DNA from: Bacteroidales bacterium
Lineage (GTDB): Bacteria > Bacteroidota > Bacteroidia > Bacteroidales > F082
Assembly: GCA_017508895.1 (NCBI GenBank)
Contig: JAFWRA010000151.1
Span: 1-15,580 of the forward strand
Direction: 5' to 3'
DNA: 15,580 bases
The notes beneath the pieces were generated by a model. That model was given only the letters and a program-made list of their open reading frames with translations, was not told the DNA's origin and ran no database searches. Position numbers and translations under genes: made by a program. This document shows positions 15,287 to 15,580 of this stretch, piece by piece. Positions within the stretch are counted from its first letter, which is position 1, and the number at the start of each line of letters is the position of its first letter.

Positions 15287-15327
15287 AAACAACGAAGCCA
15301 CGCCAAAATAGCGTGGCTTCGTTGTTT
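15287..15327. terminator. Strong hairpin terminator
   Basis: A perfect 17-bp stem (15287-15303 with 15311-15327) around the loop CAAAATA, followed by TT on the plus strand. The stem starts with A/C bases and ends in GTTGTTT, so it can serve the plus-strand C26 gene (ends 15274) and, more weakly, the convergent minus-strand gene (ends 15342). Confidence 0.85.
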
Positions 15328-15341
15328 TTCAATTGATGGTT

Positions 15342-15580
15342 TCAATACACGGCGTGGTCCAAAACAAGTTGCCTTTCAATCTTTTCGTCCGAGTTGATAG
15401 TAATAGGATTGATGCCACCATAGCCATCGAGTCCACCTCCATCCGTCAGTTTCCCGTTATACAATAAAAATATCGAGTAAGTGCCAGGAGCAAGATTGAT
15501 TTCGTAGAAGCCTTTGGCGTTTGATGTGGTCTTGGCCACAAATGGCTTTGGCATTGCGTCAATAGGATAATTAACGCAAA
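15342..15580 (-). CDS. Secreted or surface protein, 3' part, carboxypeptidase-regulatory-like beta-sandwich (runs off window)
   Basis: The frame is open from the window edge to a stop at 15342, so the ATG at 15554 is probably internal; the visible residues before it read CVNYPIDA. About 78 C-terminal residues are visible. They have the pattern of a carboxypeptidase regulatory-like (prealbumin-like) beta-sandwich: KTTSNAKGFYEINLAPGTYSIF, a strand pair common in Bacteroidota surface and TonB-dependent proteins. A glycine-rich loop follows (DGGGLDGYGGINP), and the end is QLVLDHAVY. The upstream part, which would reveal the main function, is outside the window. Confidence 0.65.
   Translation of the reverse strand, partial: CVNYPIDAMPKPFVAKTTSNAKGFYEINLAPGTYSIFLLYNGKLTDGGGLDGYGGINPITINSDEKIERQLVLDHAVY

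Overview
The window looks like a chromosomal segment of a Bacteroidales bacterium (phylum Bacteroidota), probably gut- or animal-associated. The evidence is repeated -7 elements of the form TAnnTTTG, two proteins ending in type IX secretion (T9SS) C-terminal sorting domains, Bacteroidota-typical small secreted families (DUF3244, DUF4476), and many signal peptides that leave Gln as the first mature residue. I see no tRNA, rRNA, CRISPR array or insertion sequence.

Layout. Positions 1-2359 are on the minus strand: the start of a secreted protein, a DUF3244 secreted protein, and a membrane-anchored TPR lipoprotein with a cytoplasmic helix-turn-helix. From a shared 77-bp divergent promoter region, a plus-strand operon (2437-8455) carries two large paralogous PNGase F-like proteins and a DUF4476 protein. 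It ends in a 15-bp stem, GCAA-loop terminator shared with the convergent genes. The minus-strand block 8510-13816 encodes a small outer-membrane beta-barrel, a lipoprotein glutaminyl cyclase (M28 fold), a secreted protein of unknown function with a Ca-binding-like DxDxDG motif, and a large MscS-family channel. From 13961 a plus-strand pair follows: an internally deleted AlbA/RecG-like protein and a class I glutamine-amidotransferase-type peptidase (C26), closed by a strong hairpin. The window ends in the 3' part of a minus-strand gene with a carboxypeptidase-regulatory-like beta-sandwich.

How it may work together. The notable unit is 153-8455. The two PNGase F-like proteins keep the residues matching the key catalytic Asp60 and Glu206 and Arg248 of PNGase F, and both carry T9SS signals. 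They are therefore expected on the cell surface or outside the cell, cleaving (or binding) N-glycans on glycoproteins. The divergent TPR-TM-HTH protein is the obvious candidate regulator. No SusC/SusD pair or exo-glycosidase lies in the window, so if this is a glycan-foraging locus it lacks the usual import machinery here. The glutaminyl cyclase further along would be expected to cyclise the N-terminal Gln of most secreted proteins in this same window. That the operon acts as one system is inference; the family assignments rest on motifs read directly from the translations.
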